Of a DNA stretch of 5,775 bases, positions 4,689-5,775 are shown in pieces. The stretch is from an uncultured Pelosinus sp. GTDB taxonomy: Bacteria > Bacillota > Negativicutes > UMGS1260. The notes beneath the pieces are model-generated. The model did no database searches and was not told the origin of the DNA. It worked only from the letters and a program-made list of their open reading frames with translations. The position numbers were made by a program, and so were the translations under genes. Each line of letters starts with the position of its first letter. Position 1 is the first letter of the stretch. The DNA is taken from positions 1-5,775 of the forward strand of contig URQW01000142.1 in assembly GCA_900550105.1 (NCBI GenBank), given 5' to 3'.

Positions 4689-5771
4689 TCACCGCTTTTC
4701 TTGATGTTTTTTTTGCCATTCTTCCAAAACTTTGCGATCTGATTCAAAAGAATCGGCCACAAGCCCAAGCAGCTTACGCATCCACTTGTTTTTCGGATAT
4801 ACGGCATGCTTCGTAAAGGTAAACTCGGCGCCAAGTTCTGCTTTAATTTCAGGACTTGTCCAGCCAAAAACCACATATTTCTTACCTGTCTGCCTAGCAT
4901 ATTCAAGAAAATCGAACCAGCTAACAAAATAGAGATTGCAGTCACGATAAGCTGGATAAAGGGCGCCCATATATTTATCAACGAGACAATCGCCCTGCTC
5001 ATAAGCAAGAAAATAGCCAACGAGTTGCTCCTTTTGCCAGTACGTAAAAACAACTCCACCTGACCGACTGTCCTGAAATGCCGCGGTAAAAAACTCGCGT
5101 GACAATAAATCAAAATGAATTTCACTAGCATCATAGACTGTTTTATAAAGAAGATATAAGAGGTCTAGATTTTGTTTATCTTGAAAAAATGAATCACCTG
5201 TCCGGAACAGCCGCAATGTAACTTCACTGCGACTTTTTAATTTTCGGCGAAAATTTTTGCGACGATTTTTCGAAAATCGCTCTAAAAACTCCGCTTCGGA
5301 AGCAAAATCTATGGGAACATAGGCAGCAGCCTGCCCTTCTAGCAAAACAAAACCAGCCTTTACCAAAGTATCACAGATGGCCTGTGCCGCTTTTCTTTCC
5401 GCGTCATTAAAAAAAGGGGCATCGGCAGCTAAATCTTTAGCAATTAAATAACTGGCGCCAGTCCGATCCATAGTTTGCTGCAAAACACCGGCAAGTTCCT
5501 CCAGCGCAAACCCCGCCGGAAACAGACAAAATTCCGAGACAGTTGTACCAATAAACAAAGTCTTTGGCTGCAACAGTGATTGACGCAGCCGCTGTGGCAA
5601 GAGAAAGCTTACAGCCTGAACTTTTTGCTGTAGGCTTTCATCAGCCGTAAGCAGTAAGTCAAATCGAGTTGTAAAAGCAGGCAGCTTCCGCTCCCCCAGA
5701 GAAATCGCTTCTGGAGTAAAGCCCTCTGGCGGATTATCTTGAAAAGCAGTAATTAGCGAGCTCAGTTCCAT
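4689..5771 (-). CDS. GNAT/FemAB-like acyltransferase (BioF2-like domain)
   Basis: The 360-residue product looks like a GNAT-superfamily acyltransferase of the BioF2-like/FemAB-related group, whose members transfer acyl or aminoacyl groups to peptidoglycan precursors, exopolysaccharides or small molecules. The best evidence is the C-terminal half: the basic segment SKNRRKNFRRKLK (167-179) after FLERF, the helix LDLLYLLYKTVY, the strand pair VVFTYW and LVGYFLAYEQGD, DKYMGALYPAYRDCNLY (265-281), and the late VVFGWTSPEIKAELGAEFTF segment. The N-terminal 150 residues form a less conserved domain, perhaps a second GNAT-like fold. No signal peptide or membrane helix is seen. The ATG at 5769-5771 lies four bases from the window edge, the frame stays open to the edge, and no ribosome site is visible, so the true start may lie further upstream. 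It is followed after 5 bp by the SMR-like gene. The substrate is unknown. Confidence 0.8.
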   Translation of the reverse strand: MELSSLITAFQDNPPEGFTPEAISLGERKLPAFTTRFDLLLTADESLQQKVQAVSFLLPQRLRQSLLQPKTLFIGTTVSEFCLFPAGFALEELAGVLQQTMDRTGASYLIAKDLAADAPFFNDAERKAAQAICDTLVKAGFVLLEGQAAAYVPIDFASEAEFLERFSKNRRKNFRRKLKSRSEVTLRLFRTGDSFFQDKQNLDLLYLLYKTVYDASEIHFDLLSREFFTAAFQDSRSGGVVFTYWQKEQLVGYFLAYEQGDCLVDKYMGALYPAYRDCNLYFVSWFDFLEYARQTGKKYVVFGWTSPEIKAELGAEFTFTKHAVYPKNKWMRKLLGLVADSFESDRKVLEEWQKKHQEKR

Positions 5772-5775
5772 TTGA

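Noticed and set aside
4684..4719. Upstream ATG start at 4719 for the SMR-like gene (132 residues)
   Set aside because: It would overlap the acyltransferase by 31 bp, has a poorer ribosome site, and adds a basic non-membrane extension unlike the family.
4640..5134. 164-codon minus-strand ORF, and plus-strand ORFs within 4732-5063
   Set aside because: They overlap the acyltransferase frame, which shows clear family motifs; these products look like low-complexity out-of-frame translations.

Overview
The window reads as chromosomal DNA of a low-to-moderate GC Gram-positive-lineage bacterium (Bacillota). Strong GGAGG-type ribosome sites, the type of GlpA-like flavoprotein with a C-terminal [2Fe-2S] domain, and the transketolase sequence fit an anaerobic or facultative firmicute; a Negativicutes/Sporomusaceae-like host is a guess from general resemblance, not a demonstrated assignment. 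No transposase, phage gene, tRNA, rRNA or CRISPR array was seen.

Layout. (1) Positions 1-2274, minus strand: a two-gene unit, a double NTF2/SnoaL-like protein (1438-2274) followed 43 bp later by transketolase (tkt, start at 1394, C-terminus cut off by the window edge). (2) Positions 2275-2877: a 603-bp stretch without a conventional gene. It holds a weak promoter for the NTF2-tkt unit, a strong intrinsic terminator, a perfect 7 x 9-bp tandem repeat, a long inverted repeat and a minus-strand promoter with a perfect TATAAT. (3) 2878-4317, plus strand: a GlpA/LhgO-type FAD oxidoreductase with a BFD-like iron-sulfur C-terminus. (4) 4321-5771, minus strand, converging on it with only 3 bp between stop codons: a GNAT/FemAB-like acyltransferase and a four-helix SMR/EamA-type membrane protein, separated by 5 bp and probably translationally coupled.

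The most interesting part is the gene-poor stretch. Read on the minus strand, the pieces line up as one transcription unit. A TTGCTT-17-TATAAT promoter (2699-2727) predicts a start near 2692. That is the first base of one arm of the inverted repeat. The second arm ends 7 nt before the terminator hairpin, whose U-tract ends near 2361. The resulting RNA of about 332 nt would have its 5' and 3' ends closed by a 17-bp helix with one bulge, and would carry seven UGCUUCAAA units in its interior. This looks like an unrecognised structured noncoding RNA, or less likely a regulatory leader for NTF2-tkt. I could not match it to tmRNA, RNase P RNA, 6S RNA or SRP RNA by their hallmark sequences. The same repeat on the plus strand encodes (Phe-Glu-Ala)x7 inside a 36-codon ORF, a competing but weaker explanation.

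Functionally, tkt belongs to the non-oxidative pentose phosphate pathway, the oxidoreductase to glycerol-3-phosphate or 2-hydroxyacid-type dehydrogenation, and the acyltransferase/SMR pair perhaps to envelope lipid or glycan modification. Nothing in the sequence ties the three units into a single pathway.
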